A DNA stretch of 64,000 nucleotides from Flavobacterium endophyticum (lineage in GTDB: Bacteria > Bacteroidota > Bacteroidia > Flavobacteriales > Flavobacteriaceae): the NCBI RefSeq assembly GCF_003634455.1, contig NZ_RBLC01000001.1, positions 1,940,417 to 2,004,416 of the forward strand, written 5' to 3'. The position numbers and the translations under genes are program-made. Positions within the stretch are counted from its first letter, which is position 1, and each line of letters starts with the position of its first letter. A model generated the notes under the pieces. That model was not told the DNA's origin. It saw only the letters and a list, made by a program, of their open reading frames with translations, and did not search any database. Positions 43,979-52,661 of the stretch are shown in pieces.

Positions 43979-46732
43979 ATGAAAATGTCATTAAAAAAAA
44001 TTGGGATTAAAGTTCTCAAGATAACGGGTATAACTATCGCAAGCATTCTCTTGCTGATGTTTCTTTTGCCGTTGCTTTTCCCTGGAAGGATTGCCGAACA
44101 AGTGAAAGCTTTCGCCAATAAAAAACTGGATGGAGAATTGAGTTTCTCAGAATCCAACCTGTCTTTTTTTAAGCATTTTCCTTCCCTTACGGTTACCTTG
44201 GATGATTTTTCGCTCAAAGGTTCCGCTCCCTATAAAAATGATACTCTAGTTGCCGCCAAAGATGTGTCTTTTGGTATAAATCTGAAAAACCTGATTTTTG
44301 ATGGTATTGTCAATATTGACGAAATTTATGTTTCTAAAGGCCTTATCAATGTAAAAGTAAACGAAAAAGGACAGGCCAATTACAACGTATATATCTCTGA
44401 TACCAAAGAAGTTTCAAAAGATACAACAGGGACCTCAATACGCTTGGAAAGAATCGATATTCACAACGTATTACTGAAATACGAGGATATTTCTGCAAAA
44501 ATAAACCTAGAAGCCAGAGGGTTTAATTATTTGGGAAAAGGCAATCTCGACAAATCGATTTTCGACCTCTACACAGAAGCAAAAATAGAATCCTTAGATT
44601 TTGCTTTTGATGGAGAAAAGTACTTAGAAAACAAAAAGATTGATGCCGATCTGGTTACCAAAATCAATACGAATTCCCTGTCTTTTGTTTTTCAGCAGAA
44701 CGACCTGCTCATCAATAAGCTGCCGATAAGCTTTATAGGAAAGATGAATTTCCTGAAAGACGGGTATGACATCGACATAAAGATTGAATCGACGAACAGC
44801 AGGTTGAATGACCTTTTTACAGCTTTGCCCCCAAAATACGTGACCTGGCTTGAAAAGACAAAAGTAAAAGGCAGAACAGACCTGTTGCTAACTTTCAAAG
44901 GAAATTATAACGCCTCGCTGAATCGCAAGCCCGACCTAGCATTTGGAATGAATATCAGGGAAGGAAATATAGCGTACAAAGATGCACCATTTGAAACATC
45001 CAATATCGCTTTAAAGTTTTACACAAAATTACCTTCGTTAGAAACAGAAAAACTCGAAGTAAGTCTCGATACGCTGCATTTTAATATAGGCGATGATTAT
45101 TTAAGCGCCAAGATAAAATCGAAAGGCATAAAGAATATTGATTTGTCGGCTAACTTGAAATCAAAATTAGACCTTTCAAAAGCAATCAATGCTTTAGGAA
45201 TAAATAATATAGAATTGAAAGGAAAACTTTTGGCCGACATCAATTCAAAAGGAGAATACAATAGCGAGAAAAAACTGTTTCCGGTCACGGACGGAACGAT
45301 CAATCTTCAGGAGGGTTTCTTGAAAACGGAATACTATCCAAATCCGATTACCGACATCAAATTTATCGCTTCGGTTAAAAATCCGACGGGCAAATACAAA
45401 GACTTAAAAGTAAATGTAACACCTGCGTCCTTTATTTTTGAACAGAATCCAATTTATGTAAAAGCGATTTTGTCTGATTTTGATGATGTCAGCTATGATA
45501 TCGTGGCAAAAGGAGAACTTGATATTGCCAAGATTTATAAAGTCTTTAGGCAAGAAGGTTTAGATGTGAGAGGCTATGCAAAAGCAAATCTGTCACTAAA
45601 AGGAAAACAAAGCTATGCTACGACAGGACAATATAGCAAGCTAAACAATAAAGGAAGCTTGTTGCTAAGAGACATAAAAGCAACGTCAGAATTATTTCCG
45701 AAGTCGTTTTTTATTAAAGAAGGACTGTTTACGTTTCACCAAGACAAGATGAATTTTGACAAGTTCAGCGCTAATTATGGCAAATCAGATTTTGCTATGA
45801 AAGGCCGATTGGATAACGTAATTAATTTTGTCCTTGAGAAAAATGCCGTATTGAAAGGCAATTTTGAAGTGAATTCTGCTTTTATTGCAGCGGACGAATT
45901 CATGGCCCAAGAACCTGCCAAAACCGAAAAAGTATCAGTGCCTGATGCTGAAAAAAACACAAAAACAGCGGAAGCATCTGGAGTGATCCTTTTGCCGGAA
46001 AATTTAAATGTTTCGTTATTGGCCAACGTAAAAAAATTAGAATACGACGGGCTGGTTTTAGATAATGTTACGGGAAGTACGGCCCTGAACAAAGGCAAAC
46101 TCTTTTTCCAGAAGATTGGTTTCGAGATTATAGGCTGTAGGGTAGGAATCGATGGTTTTTATGACGACCAAAATATGAAACAGGCTAATTTTGATGTGCA
46201 TTTTGTGGCCAAAAACTTCAATGTCAAGAAAGCCTATAATGAAATCGAGATGTTCAGGAAATTAGCCACAGCCGCCGAAAAAGCAGAAGGTATTATTTCG
46301 CTAGATTATACCGTGAAAGGTCAATTAAATGAAGAAATGAAGCCAGTTTATCCAACATTGGTTGGAAAAGGCGTTGTTTCGCTCAGCAAAGTCAAAGTCA
46401 ATGGATTGAGGCTTTTTAACCAATTGAGCAGCAAGACCGATTTTGAGAGTATTGACAATCCAGATTTGAGCCAAGTAGATATCAAATCGACTATTAAAAA
46501 TAATATAATCAGAATCGAGCAGACCAAGATGAAGGTCGCGCTTTTCAGGCTGCGCCTTCAAGGAGAAACCAGTTTTGATGGCAAGTTGAACCTTAAAATA
46601 CGTGTCGGATTGCCTCCATTTGGATTAATCGGAATACCAGTAGTCGTTACTGGAACACAGGATAATCCAAAAATCAAAGTATTCAGCAAAACAGGAGAAG
46701 AAATCCAAGAAACGAAGCCAAATCAGCAATAA
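43979..46732 (+). CDS. AsmA-family envelope protein
   Basis: A protein of about 917 residues from the ATG at 43979; the longer frame opens at a TTG and adds a 13-residue tail without a signal. An N-terminal membrane helix (about 11-32, GITIASILLLMFLLPLLFPG) anchors a very long beta-rich periplasmic region with repeated strands (AsmA N-terminal LDDFSLKGSAPYKNDTLVAAKDVSFGINL), ending with the AsmA C-terminal block (FNLKIRVGLPPFGLIGIPVVVTGTQDNPKIKVF-like). AsmA-like proteins are proposed lipid-transfer bridges between membranes. It converges with the next gene with a 1-bp gap. Confidence 0.9.
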   Translation: MKMSLKKIGIKVLKITGITIASILLLMFLLPLLFPGRIAEQVKAFANKKLDGELSFSESNLSFFKHFPSLTVTLDDFSLKGSAPYKNDTLVAAKDVSFGINLKNLIFDGIVNIDEIYVSKGLINVKVNEKGQANYNVYISDTKEVSKDTTGTSIRLERIDIHNVLLKYEDISAKINLEARGFNYLGKGNLDKSIFDLYTEAKIESLDFAFDGEKYLENKKIDADLVTKINTNSLSFVFQQNDLLINKLPISFIGKMNFLKDGYDIDIKIESTNSRLNDLFTALPPKYVTWLEKTKVKGRTDLLLTFKGNYNASLNRKPDLAFGMNIREGNIAYKDAPFETSNIALKFYTKLPSLETEKLEVSLDTLHFNIGDDYLSAKIKSKGIKNIDLSANLKSKLDLSKAINALGINNIELKGKLLADINSKGEYNSEKKLFPVTDGTINLQEGFLKTEYYPNPITDIKFIASVKNPTGKYKDLKVNVTPASFIFEQNPIYVKAILSDFDDVSYDIVAKGELDIAKIYKVFRQEGLDVRGYAKANLSLKGKQSYATTGQYSKLNNKGSLLLRDIKATSELFPKSFFIKEGLFTFHQDKMNFDKFSANYGKSDFAMKGRLDNVINFVLEKNAVLKGNFEVNSAFIAADEFMAQEPAKTEKVSVPDAEKNTKTAEASGVILLPENLNVSLLANVKKLEYDGLVLDNVTGSTALNKGKLFFQKIGFEIIGCRVGIDGFYDDQNMKQANFDVHFVAKNFNVKKAYNEIEMFRKLATAAEKAEGIISLDYTVKGQLNEEMKPVYPTLVGKGVVSLSKVKVNGLRLFNQLSSKTDFESIDNPDLSQVDIKSTIKNNIIRIEQTKMKVALFRLRLQGETSFDGKLNLKIRVGLPPFGLIGIPVVVTGTQDNPKIKVFSKTGEEIQETKPNQQ

Positions 46733-46733
46733 A

Positions 46734-48296
46734 TTATAGCAAGGTCTTTTTCAAGCCTTCGCCAATATTTCTCCAGAAAAAATTGTAGAAAGATTTTTCT
46801 TGAATTCGTTCTACTTCAACTTCTGTCTCGACGATTTTTTCATTAGAGTCGTTTTTCACAAAAAGATTACCAACCGCAGAAAGGAATTTGTTTTTCTTCT
46901 GCGGATTTTTTTTCTGATAAACCGTAACTTTTATATCATCGTATTTGATAGCAAAATCTCCTTTGGATTTCACGTCGTTCCCCGTAAAATTGAAATAGAC
47001 TTCATTGAGCTTGCCTTCAACCGCTACATTCATATACGGTTTTGTAAAAGGCCTCAGTTTATGTGCAGGAAACTGGAAAATACTGCCTTTGATGTTAAAT
47101 CCGTCAGATTTATCCAATACATTAAAGCGCCAGTTTACTTTCATAGGCGAGACGTTCATGAATTTGCAATTAATGGTGATTTTTACGTCAGGAAGCTTTT
47201 TTTGATTATAGCCGCTGTTGATGTCGGTTACAAACATGTTGAATTTGTTGAAAGAGAGCAATCCTGCTCCTTTTTCAAACGTTTTTTCTTCCTCATATTC
47301 CAACGTTGATTCCCGAATCGCAAGCGTATCGACATGCAGCGGGAATTTGATTTCACGGAGCAATTTATTATACAAAGGCTTTTTTGAAAGATCATCAGGC
47401 GGCATTTTCGGACGGTAGATGCTGGCAAAAACCTTTTCTAAGAAGATGTTGGTCGAATTGAAATAAAAAACGTCGTCCTTAAATCCCCAATCCATATTGT
47501 TGATGCTTATTTCTTGTGCATTTACGGTAAAAATATCTTTTTCTTTCGGAATCTTTCTAACGAATTCCGGACGGTTGTATTCCGGTATCATGCTGAAATC
47601 GGCTATTTTCAAGTCCGATTTGTCGGTATGTATTTTTTTAGCAGTCAAATGATAGAATTCGCTGGCTCGATAATAAATACTGTCGCAATCAATTTCAAAA
47701 TTTTTATAACTGAAAGGAATTTTTTCTTTTAGCGTTGTGTCGTCCAAAGTGATGCCGTCAAGCTGCATAGAAAGATTATGTACAATCAACGAAGCCTTAT
47801 TGTTGACTGTAGAAATAATCTGCAGGCCGGAATTAAAAAGATAAATGTCGGATACGGAAATCGTATTCTTAAAAGGAGCAATGACCTTATCGCGAATGCT
47901 TTTAGGATCGTTTAAAGCCTTGTCGTTATCCTTAAAAAGAATAATTTCGGACTTGTTTATGACGATTTTATCAGCTACAATCCTTTTGCTAAAAACGATC
48001 GACCAAGCACTGATTCCTTCTACTTTAATACTTTGAATTGTAGCGTAAATTCCAGATTTTACATCTTTTTTTTGCAAAGATGATTTGGGCACAACAGTAA
48101 TGTCTTTAGCAACTGCGTTTCCGTCCCACAAAGCAACTTCTAGCGTTTTATAAGTAATCTGATAAGGAGAATTATTGTTTTCGTTAATGATGACAGGAAG
48201 TTGCTTCCTGATCCAATAGTTTAGGCCTATGTTCAAGACAAGGGTTAAAATGAGCAAGCATCCAATTCCGATCACTACTTTTTTCCACCAAACCAT
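46734..48296 (-). CDS. AsmA/DUF748-like membrane-anchored protein
   Basis: A 520-residue protein with an N-terminal membrane helix (VVIGIGCLLILTLVLNIGLNYW) followed by a repetitive beta region of the kind seen in AsmA, TamB and DUF748 proteins (ITYKTLEVALWDGNAVAKDITVVP, SIKVEGISAWSIVFSKRIVADKIVINKSEIILF). No catalytic residues. It may share the lipid-transport or envelope-homeostasis role suggested for the convergent AsmA. Function not established; the fold call rests on pattern. Confidence 0.6.
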   Translation of the reverse strand: MVWWKKVVIGIGCLLILTLVLNIGLNYWIRKQLPVIINENNNSPYQITYKTLEVALWDGNAVAKDITVVPKSSLQKKDVKSGIYATIQSIKVEGISAWSIVFSKRIVADKIVINKSEIILFKDNDKALNDPKSIRDKVIAPFKNTISVSDIYLFNSGLQIISTVNNKASLIVHNLSMQLDGITLDDTTLKEKIPFSYKNFEIDCDSIYYRASEFYHLTAKKIHTDKSDLKIADFSMIPEYNRPEFVRKIPKEKDIFTVNAQEISINNMDWGFKDDVFYFNSTNIFLEKVFASIYRPKMPPDDLSKKPLYNKLLREIKFPLHVDTLAIRESTLEYEEEKTFEKGAGLLSFNKFNMFVTDINSGYNQKKLPDVKITINCKFMNVSPMKVNWRFNVLDKSDGFNIKGSIFQFPAHKLRPFTKPYMNVAVEGKLNEVYFNFTGNDVKSKGDFAIKYDDIKVTVYQKKNPQKKNKFLSAVGNLFVKNDSNEKIVETEVEVERIQEKSFYNFFWRNIGEGLKKTLL

Positions 48297-48408
48297 AGAA
48301 TTTCTTTTAGTATTTCATTTAAATATACCTATAAAAATGGAGGGTCGGAAACTAAGAAGGATTTATTATAAGAAAATTATGATTTGTTCATGCCTGTTTT
48401 GAGGAGCT

Positions 48409-48457
48409 AACTATCAACTATCTACTGTCAACTATAAACTGTCAATTATAAACTATA
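48409..48457. repeat. 7-bp tandem repeat overlapping the OMP 3' end
   Basis: Seven imperfect copies of AACTATA/AACTGTC-type 7-mers in exact register. The last copies run into the final codons and stop of the outer-membrane protein gene at 48446. Confidence 0.85.
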
Positions 48458-49348
48458 AACCAGTTGCAATACAAATCTTTTCTCCGAAAAATCATTTTTA
48501 GTCTTGAAAGATTCATTCTTATCCTGCTTATTAGTGAAAACCAAATTGTTTGCTTTTCCGGAACTAAAATGCACCGCAACAGAAAGATGTCTTGAAAGAG
48601 AATACTGCACTTCGGCTAAATAGCCTATCTGTAAGGCTTCGGCTTTAAATGTTTGTGTTTCATTTAGAGTAGAAGGCAGTTCTTTAGACGATCCTAAAAA
48701 GTAGGATTTATAGTTGCTTGTACTGAAAAACCCACCTATGGAAGGCATAAACTTATTTATTTTGTAGTAGAATTGAATTGGAACTTGAAACTGAAAATGT
48801 TTGTTTTCAATAGACTGAAATAATTTAGGCTTGTTGTTTGTAAAATAATAACCATTGAGATCGCTGTCCTTTTGTAATGCGTCAAACGAAAACGGACTTG
48901 CCCAATACAACGCATCGACTCCAATTCCTACAGAAAAATTAGAATTGAAAAGTTCTTTTCGTGTCCAAATTCCTAAGCCAAATCCGATGGCATTCGAAGC
49001 ATCCATCTTTTTAAACAAACTGTTGCTAGACAGACCAAGATGCAATTTGCCTCCAAAAAACCAGGTTTGTTTTTCTTCTTTTTTAATACTTTTTTTATTG
49101 GTGATAAGAACAAGAGTGTCAATAGGAATTTGGATTTTTTTTCCGTTTTGAGTCAGTTCTAATTTGTCTTTTTTATTGTCTTCCGAAGTAAAAATTGCTT
49201 TATCTATTTTAATTACCGGCTTTTCGATAAAAATAGTATCGTGAATGATAATTTCCTCATAGACAAAAATTGTATCGACTTTTTTTTCTTGAGAAAAAGC
49301 AAAAGAAGTTATGGTTAAAAAAAGAAATAGGAATTTATTCTGAAACAT
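48446..49348 (-). CDS. Outer-membrane beta-barrel protein
   Basis: A 300-residue exported protein (signal peptide to FAFS-19) of unknown specific function. Residues 20-95 are a periplasmic segment with repeated DTIFV/DTIFI motifs, then a barrel of about eight alternating strands (KQTWFFGGKLHLGLSSN, AIGFGLGIWT, FSVGIGVDALYW, FQFQVPIQFYYK, LQIGYLAEVQYS) with the terminal VLQLVYSL. It starts inside the sigma-factor gene (14-bp overlap), and sigma factor plus OMP is a common Bacteroidota pairing. Confidence 0.78.
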   Translation of the reverse strand: MFQNKFLFLFLTITSFAFSQEKKVDTIFVYEEIIIHDTIFIEKPVIKIDKAIFTSEDNKKDKLELTQNGKKIQIPIDTLVLITNKKSIKKEEKQTWFFGGKLHLGLSSNSLFKKMDASNAIGFGLGIWTRKELFNSNFSVGIGVDALYWASPFSFDALQKDSDLNGYYFTNNKPKLFQSIENKHFQFQVPIQFYYKINKFMPSIGGFFSTSNYKSYFLGSSKELPSTLNETQTFKAEALQIGYLAEVQYSLSRHLSVAVHFSSGKANNLVFTNKQDKNESFKTKNDFSEKRFVLQLVYSL

Positions 49349-50432
49349 AAATGGTATCTTTTTTTATAATTTGTTTTTTGATGATCACTACTTTTTGAGA
49401 TTCGTTTTTTGCTGAATCTTTTGCAGAAACATGAGTTGATTCTTCTGAAGTTTTTTGAGAATTATTCTTTGAAAGCGTAGTTTTTTCTTGCTTGAAAATG
49501 GTTTTGAGTTTTTTGGGTTCTATTGCCGTTTTTTCATTTATTACAACATCTTCAGGGCTTATCACAAGTTGATTTTTAGGCATACTATCTGTAGTCTCAA
49601 CATTCAATTGATGTTCTTTTTTTTGCACCACTTTTTTTAGATTAAAATTATAGGCATAAAAAGCAACACCTATTGCACATATCAAACAGATGCTTATGGT
49701 TGTAATTTTTGATGCTGGAGCTATTTTAGCCAAGCCTATAAATTGATTTGGAATTGCTGTCTTTTTTGGAGTTAATTCGAAAGCTTTTAAAGGTTTTATT
49801 TCAAAATCTTGAAGTTGTTTTTTATAAAAATTAGCGAACATTTGGTTTTCAAAACCTAAAAAGAGCAAGAAGGCAATACGACGTTTCTTTTTCTCATCAA
49901 CTGGTTTTTCTTTTATTCTTTCCAATAGAAAAAGCTGGATTGTTTTTCTAGCCCTGGATAAATGCGATTTTGAAGTGCCAGTCGAGATATGAAGTATTTT
50001 GCCAATTTCGCTATGTGAAAATTGATCAACCACATACATGTTAAAAACAGATTTATGATGTTCAGGCAAATGATCTATGGCTTCTAATATATCATTTCTT
50101 TCTAAATCGGCAGAGAGAAGTACGCTTTTGGTGTCTATTTCAAGGGTATTCATAATAGTAGTTGAATCAACAATTTCATAATCTTGATGCGTTGAAAAGT
50201 TTATTTTTTTTACCTCTTTCAAATGATGGATGGCCATGTTTATGACAATTCTGCTCAACCAACCCTGTAAGGCATTTTTATCCTTTAAGGTATCTTCTTT
50301 TTGGATTGCTACAATAAAAGAATCTTGGACGATATCCTCGGCTGTGGCAACATCCTTTATATATCTGCGACAAATCCCCAAGAGTTTTGGGGATGTCTTT
50401 GTATAAATATCATTCCAGTTGATGCTATTCAT
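49335..50432 (-). CDS. ECF sigma factor fused to a membrane anchor and probable anti-sigma segment
   Basis: 365 residues. Region 2 (about 8-75: YTKTSPKLLGICRRYIKDVATAEDIVQDSF, NALQGWLSRIVINMAIHHLK) and region 4 (about 115-170: AIDHLPEHHKSVFNMYVVDQFSHSEIGKIL) form an ordinary ECF sigma factor. Unusually it continues: 199-222 (FANFYKKQLQDFEIKPLKAF) resembles the N-terminal segment of Bacteroidota anti-sigma factors, 244-262 is a membrane helix, and 263-365 is a Lys/Ser-rich periplasmic tail ending in KKDTIYVSE. A single polypeptide thus seems to combine sigma and anti-sigma. It follows the propeller-like lipoprotein gene by 3 bp. Confidence 0.85.
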   Translation of the reverse strand: MNSINWNDIYTKTSPKLLGICRRYIKDVATAEDIVQDSFIVAIQKEDTLKDKNALQGWLSRIVINMAIHHLKEVKKINFSTHQDYEIVDSTTIMNTLEIDTKSVLLSADLERNDILEAIDHLPEHHKSVFNMYVVDQFSHSEIGKILHISTGTSKSHLSRARKTIQLFLLERIKEKPVDEKKKRRIAFLLFLGFENQMFANFYKKQLQDFEIKPLKAFELTPKKTAIPNQFIGLAKIAPASKITTISICLICAIGVAFYAYNFNLKKVVQKKEHQLNVETTDSMPKNQLVISPEDVVINEKTAIEPKKLKTIFKQEKTTLSKNNSQKTSEESTHVSAKDSAKNESQKVVIIKKQIIKKDTIYVSE

Positions 50433-50435
50433 GGT

Positions 50436-51428
50436 TTAGTTTTGGACTACAAAAAGCGATAAGAATGTGCCTTGGGAATCTGGAAGTTCTGCTGCCTCAA
50501 CTCCGTTTATGGTCAGGTAGCTAATATAGCTATCAATCCCTACCTGTGTGATTTTGTAGGTGTTGTTATTTAGAATTTTAAAATCCATAATTCCGCCCAA
50601 TTGAGGTTGTCCTGCATCATGTAATACGCCATTTTTATAGATGCTGGCAACATCAGTAAGATATACGTTGTTATTCTCAAAAAACATAGATGAAATTGCA
50701 GCGACAGCTGGAAAAGAAGTTTCTGTACCAGTAGTTATGTTTTTATAATAGCCACCACTGTTTGCAGTTCCGTAGGCATATACTTCGTTATTATTTTTAG
50801 CTAAGCCAGTTAGTGTAGCAAATGGGATTTCTGTAAAAACATTGTTTGTATAATAGCCATTTAAAGTTAAAGCGCCAGTATTGGAAGCAGCTATATAAAC
50901 AGTATTGTTTACGGCTTTTATTTTAGGATAGTTCTGAACGTAAGCACCATAATCACGAACTACCGTCTTGACGCCATTTTTCCAATACGCAAGGCTATAA
51001 TCTTCAAAAGTGATTATCCTTCTTTTGGTGTAGCCTACAAAATAAACATCATTTCCAACTACTTCAAAATCAGTTATAGCCATGACTTCCTCACCATCAG
51101 TGCTTAGGCTGGTTTTTAAATTGGTTAGCACGCCATTTTTCCAAAACATAGGGAAAGTTTCAGTTGTAGTTGTTCCAACACCGATTCCTAAGACATACAC
51201 GTCATTGTTTGCTACTATAATTTTGTTTGCTGTTGGAGCCGTGATTCCTCCAGAATCTAGCAATACAAGCTGGTTGTTTTTCCAATAACAAGCCTGGCTA
51301 TTTTTCTGGCCAGCAACATAAACGTCTACAGAGTTGTTAGTCTGAGTATCAGTATCCACTAAATCCTCACTGCAGGAAATTTGTAATAAGCCAGTAAATA
51401 CCATCAGGGTAAGTAAAATCTTTTTCAT
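50436..51428 (-). CDS. Lipoprotein with beta-propeller-like repeats
   Basis: A 330-residue lipoprotein (LLQISC, acylated Cys19). The mature part has about seven repeats of the form VYVAG(...)YWKNG, for example VDVYVAGQKNSQACYWKNNQ, DVYFVGYTKRRIITFEDYSLAYWKNG and VYAYGTANSGGYYKN. That pattern suggests a small propeller, often used for binding. It is the first gene of a minus-strand unit with the fused sigma factor and the OMP. It could supply a surface sensing function to that unit; this is inference. Confidence 0.72.
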   Translation of the reverse strand: MKKILLTLMVFTGLLQISCSEDLVDTDTQTNNSVDVYVAGQKNSQACYWKNNQLVLLDSGGITAPTANKIIVANNDVYVLGIGVGTTTTETFPMFWKNGVLTNLKTSLSTDGEEVMAITDFEVVGNDVYFVGYTKRRIITFEDYSLAYWKNGVKTVVRDYGAYVQNYPKIKAVNNTVYIAASNTGALTLNGYYTNNVFTEIPFATLTGLAKNNNEVYAYGTANSGGYYKNITTGTETSFPAVAAISSMFFENNNVYLTDVASIYKNGVLHDAGQPQLGGIMDFKILNNNTYKITQVGIDSYISYLTINGVEAAELPDSQGTFLSLFVVQN

Positions 51429-51489
51429 AATAAAAATAAATTGGAGTTAATATACTTTAATTTTATGATAAGAGCGAAAAATCTGAAAA

Positions 51490-51496
51490 GGTTGCA
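51490..51496 (-). promoter_or_regulatory. Candidate ECF-type -35 element of the lipoprotein-sigma-OMP unit
   Basis: TGCAACC on the minus strand, 62 bp before the lipoprotein ATG, with TCGCTCTTA about 14 bp downstream. Resembles ECF -35 elements (AACC type) and could be the fused sigma factor's own site. Weak evidence. Confidence 0.25.
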
Positions 51497-51513
51497 GTAA
51501 AAAAGTAAAATAA

Positions 51514-51538
51514 ATGCAAAAAGAATAAATTTTTGCAT
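51514..51538 (-). terminator. Probable terminator of the MarR transcript
   Basis: ATGCAAAAA-7 nt-TTTTTGCAT stem, followed on the minus strand by a long T-rich tract, 68 bp past the MarR stop. Confidence 0.5.
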
Positions 51539-51605
51539 CGGATGAAGTTGTTGCAACGGCTGTAATAACAACCATTGACACGATATAAAAGATTGGTTTT
51601 TGAGG

Positions 51606-52214
51606 CTAGTAAGCCATGGATTTATCATGAAACTCAGGACAGTCGATACGAATGTCTCTGTCTTCTAATTTCATTACGAGCAAATCGCAAAAATGTTCAG
51701 AACCAACTTGAGAATAAAACTTGCAGTTATAGCAAGTCCTCTGGATATCAACAATCTGCGATTTATTCAGCCCTATAATAAGATCTGAAATGCTTTTCCA
51801 GATAATTTCTTTGTCTGATTCGCTGGTTTGGGAAATGATTTTAGTGACTGGGCTTGGAAAGTCTTCCGTTTCGAGAACGATTCTCTTTCCGAATTGAGTA
51901 AGTAGGATAGTATAGCTTCGTGAATCATTCAGGTCGATTGATTTTTCAATCATATTCTTCGCCTCTAGAATTCGGACGGCATCGCTTATAGTTGGTTTGG
52001 TGACGTTAAATTCTTTTGCCAAATAACTTACTGTTGATTTTTCCTGCGTATGATTGTGGATGAAAATGAGCAGCTGAATCTGAATCGGGCTTAGTGAATG
52101 TTCCTTGGCTTTTTCCCATAAGAGCACCTTAAAAACTTGCGACAGCCGTTCAAGGCCTGCAACTATTTTGTTGTCAAGATTTTCGTTTTGCGTAATAAGG
52201 TTAAAAACCGACAT
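51606..52214 (-). CDS. MarR-family regulator with C-terminal four-cysteine motif
   Basis: A 202-residue MarR-family protein. The winged-helix domain spans about 20-140 (LSPIQIQLLIFIHNHTQEKSTVSYLAKEFNVTKPTISDAVRILEAKNMIEKSIDLNDSRSYTILLT). A C-terminal extension has Cys161-x2-Cys164, Cys176 and Cys192, a pattern for a zinc or iron-sulfur site, absent from ordinary MarR proteins. This makes it a candidate redox- or metal-sensing repressor. Its neighbours upstream also carry CxxC motifs, and near-palindromes of the type TTAGGA/TCCTAA lie in front of both the regulator and its neighbour. Confidence 0.88.
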   Translation of the reverse strand: MSVFNLITQNENLDNKIVAGLERLSQVFKVLLWEKAKEHSLSPIQIQLLIFIHNHTQEKSTVSYLAKEFNVTKPTISDAVRILEAKNMIEKSIDLNDSRSYTILLTQFGKRIVLETEDFPSPVTKIISQTSESDKEIIWKSISDLIIGLNKSQIVDIQRTCYNCKFYSQVGSEHFCDLLVMKLEDRDIRIDCPEFHDKSMAY

Positions 52215-52261
52215 AATATAAATTTTAAAGCATGTTACCTGTTCTTGCTGTCGTCTCTTGC

Positions 52262-52320
52262 CAAAAATAACTATTTTTAGCTAGCTATATTCTCTTCTGT
52301 AAACTTTTAGGATTCTTAAA
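52262..52320 (-). promoter_or_regulatory. Promoter region and candidate operator of the MarR gene
   Basis: A -7 box TATTTTTG (minus strand, 52262-52269) is preceded by the palindrome TAGCTAGCTA (52278-52287) and then TTTAGGATTCTTAAA (52306-52320), a 12/14 palindrome that shares the TTAGGATTC core with the palindrome at 53444-53464. Confidence 0.45.
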
Positions 52321-52326
52321 TGGTTA

Positions 52327-52360
52327 AAGTTTCACACCCAATATTTTAGATGTGAAACTT
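52327..52360. repeat. 10-bp inverted repeat between DUF2024 and MarR genes
   Basis: AAGTTTCACA / TGTGAAACTT with a 14-nt spacer and no T run. Could be a weak transcript-end structure for DUF2024 or a binding site. Confidence 0.6.
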
Positions 52361-52381
52361 AATAAACCGTGTGCTAATTTT

Positions 52382-52642
52382 CTAGCAACCTTCCATTTCG
52401 ATTATAAAATAGCCTTTTTGTTCGATACTGGTCACGATTTCTTCGGTTGCCTTTTCGATATGACAAAAGTTACATTCTTTAGAGGTCAATGTTGAATCTT
52501 CCTCGTTTTTTGATTTCAGATACTTTTTTCCAAAATCGTATATAGTTTCTAAATCTGAAATTTCATTCGGAGCCAAGATGTCAAAATGCATGATGCTTCC
52601 GTCTTTTTTAGTGACATAAGTGTCCCAAACAGCTACTTTCAT
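52382..52642 (-). CDS. DUF2024 family protein
   Basis: An 86-residue protein that fits DUF2024: MKVAVWDTYVTKKDGSIMHFDILAP, IYDFGKKYLKSK, then KECNFCHIEKATEEIVTSIEQKGYFIIEMEGC. It has CxxC at 57-60 plus a terminal Cys86, a possible metal or redox site. Function is unknown in the family. It is 19 bp after the exported CDKC protein gene and precedes the MarR regulator with its own cysteine cluster. Confidence 0.9.
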   Translation of the reverse strand: MKVAVWDTYVTKKDGSIMHFDILAPNEISDLETIYDFGKKYLKSKNEEDSTLTSKECNFCHIEKATEEIVTSIEQKGYFIIEMEGC

Positions 52643-52661
52643 AAGTGTGTCTTTAGAGTTA

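Noticed and set aside
46800..47309. 169-residue plus-strand ORF rich in Phe
   Set aside because: Shadow of the AsmA-like gene on the other strand; composition is that of reversed Lys/Glu codons.
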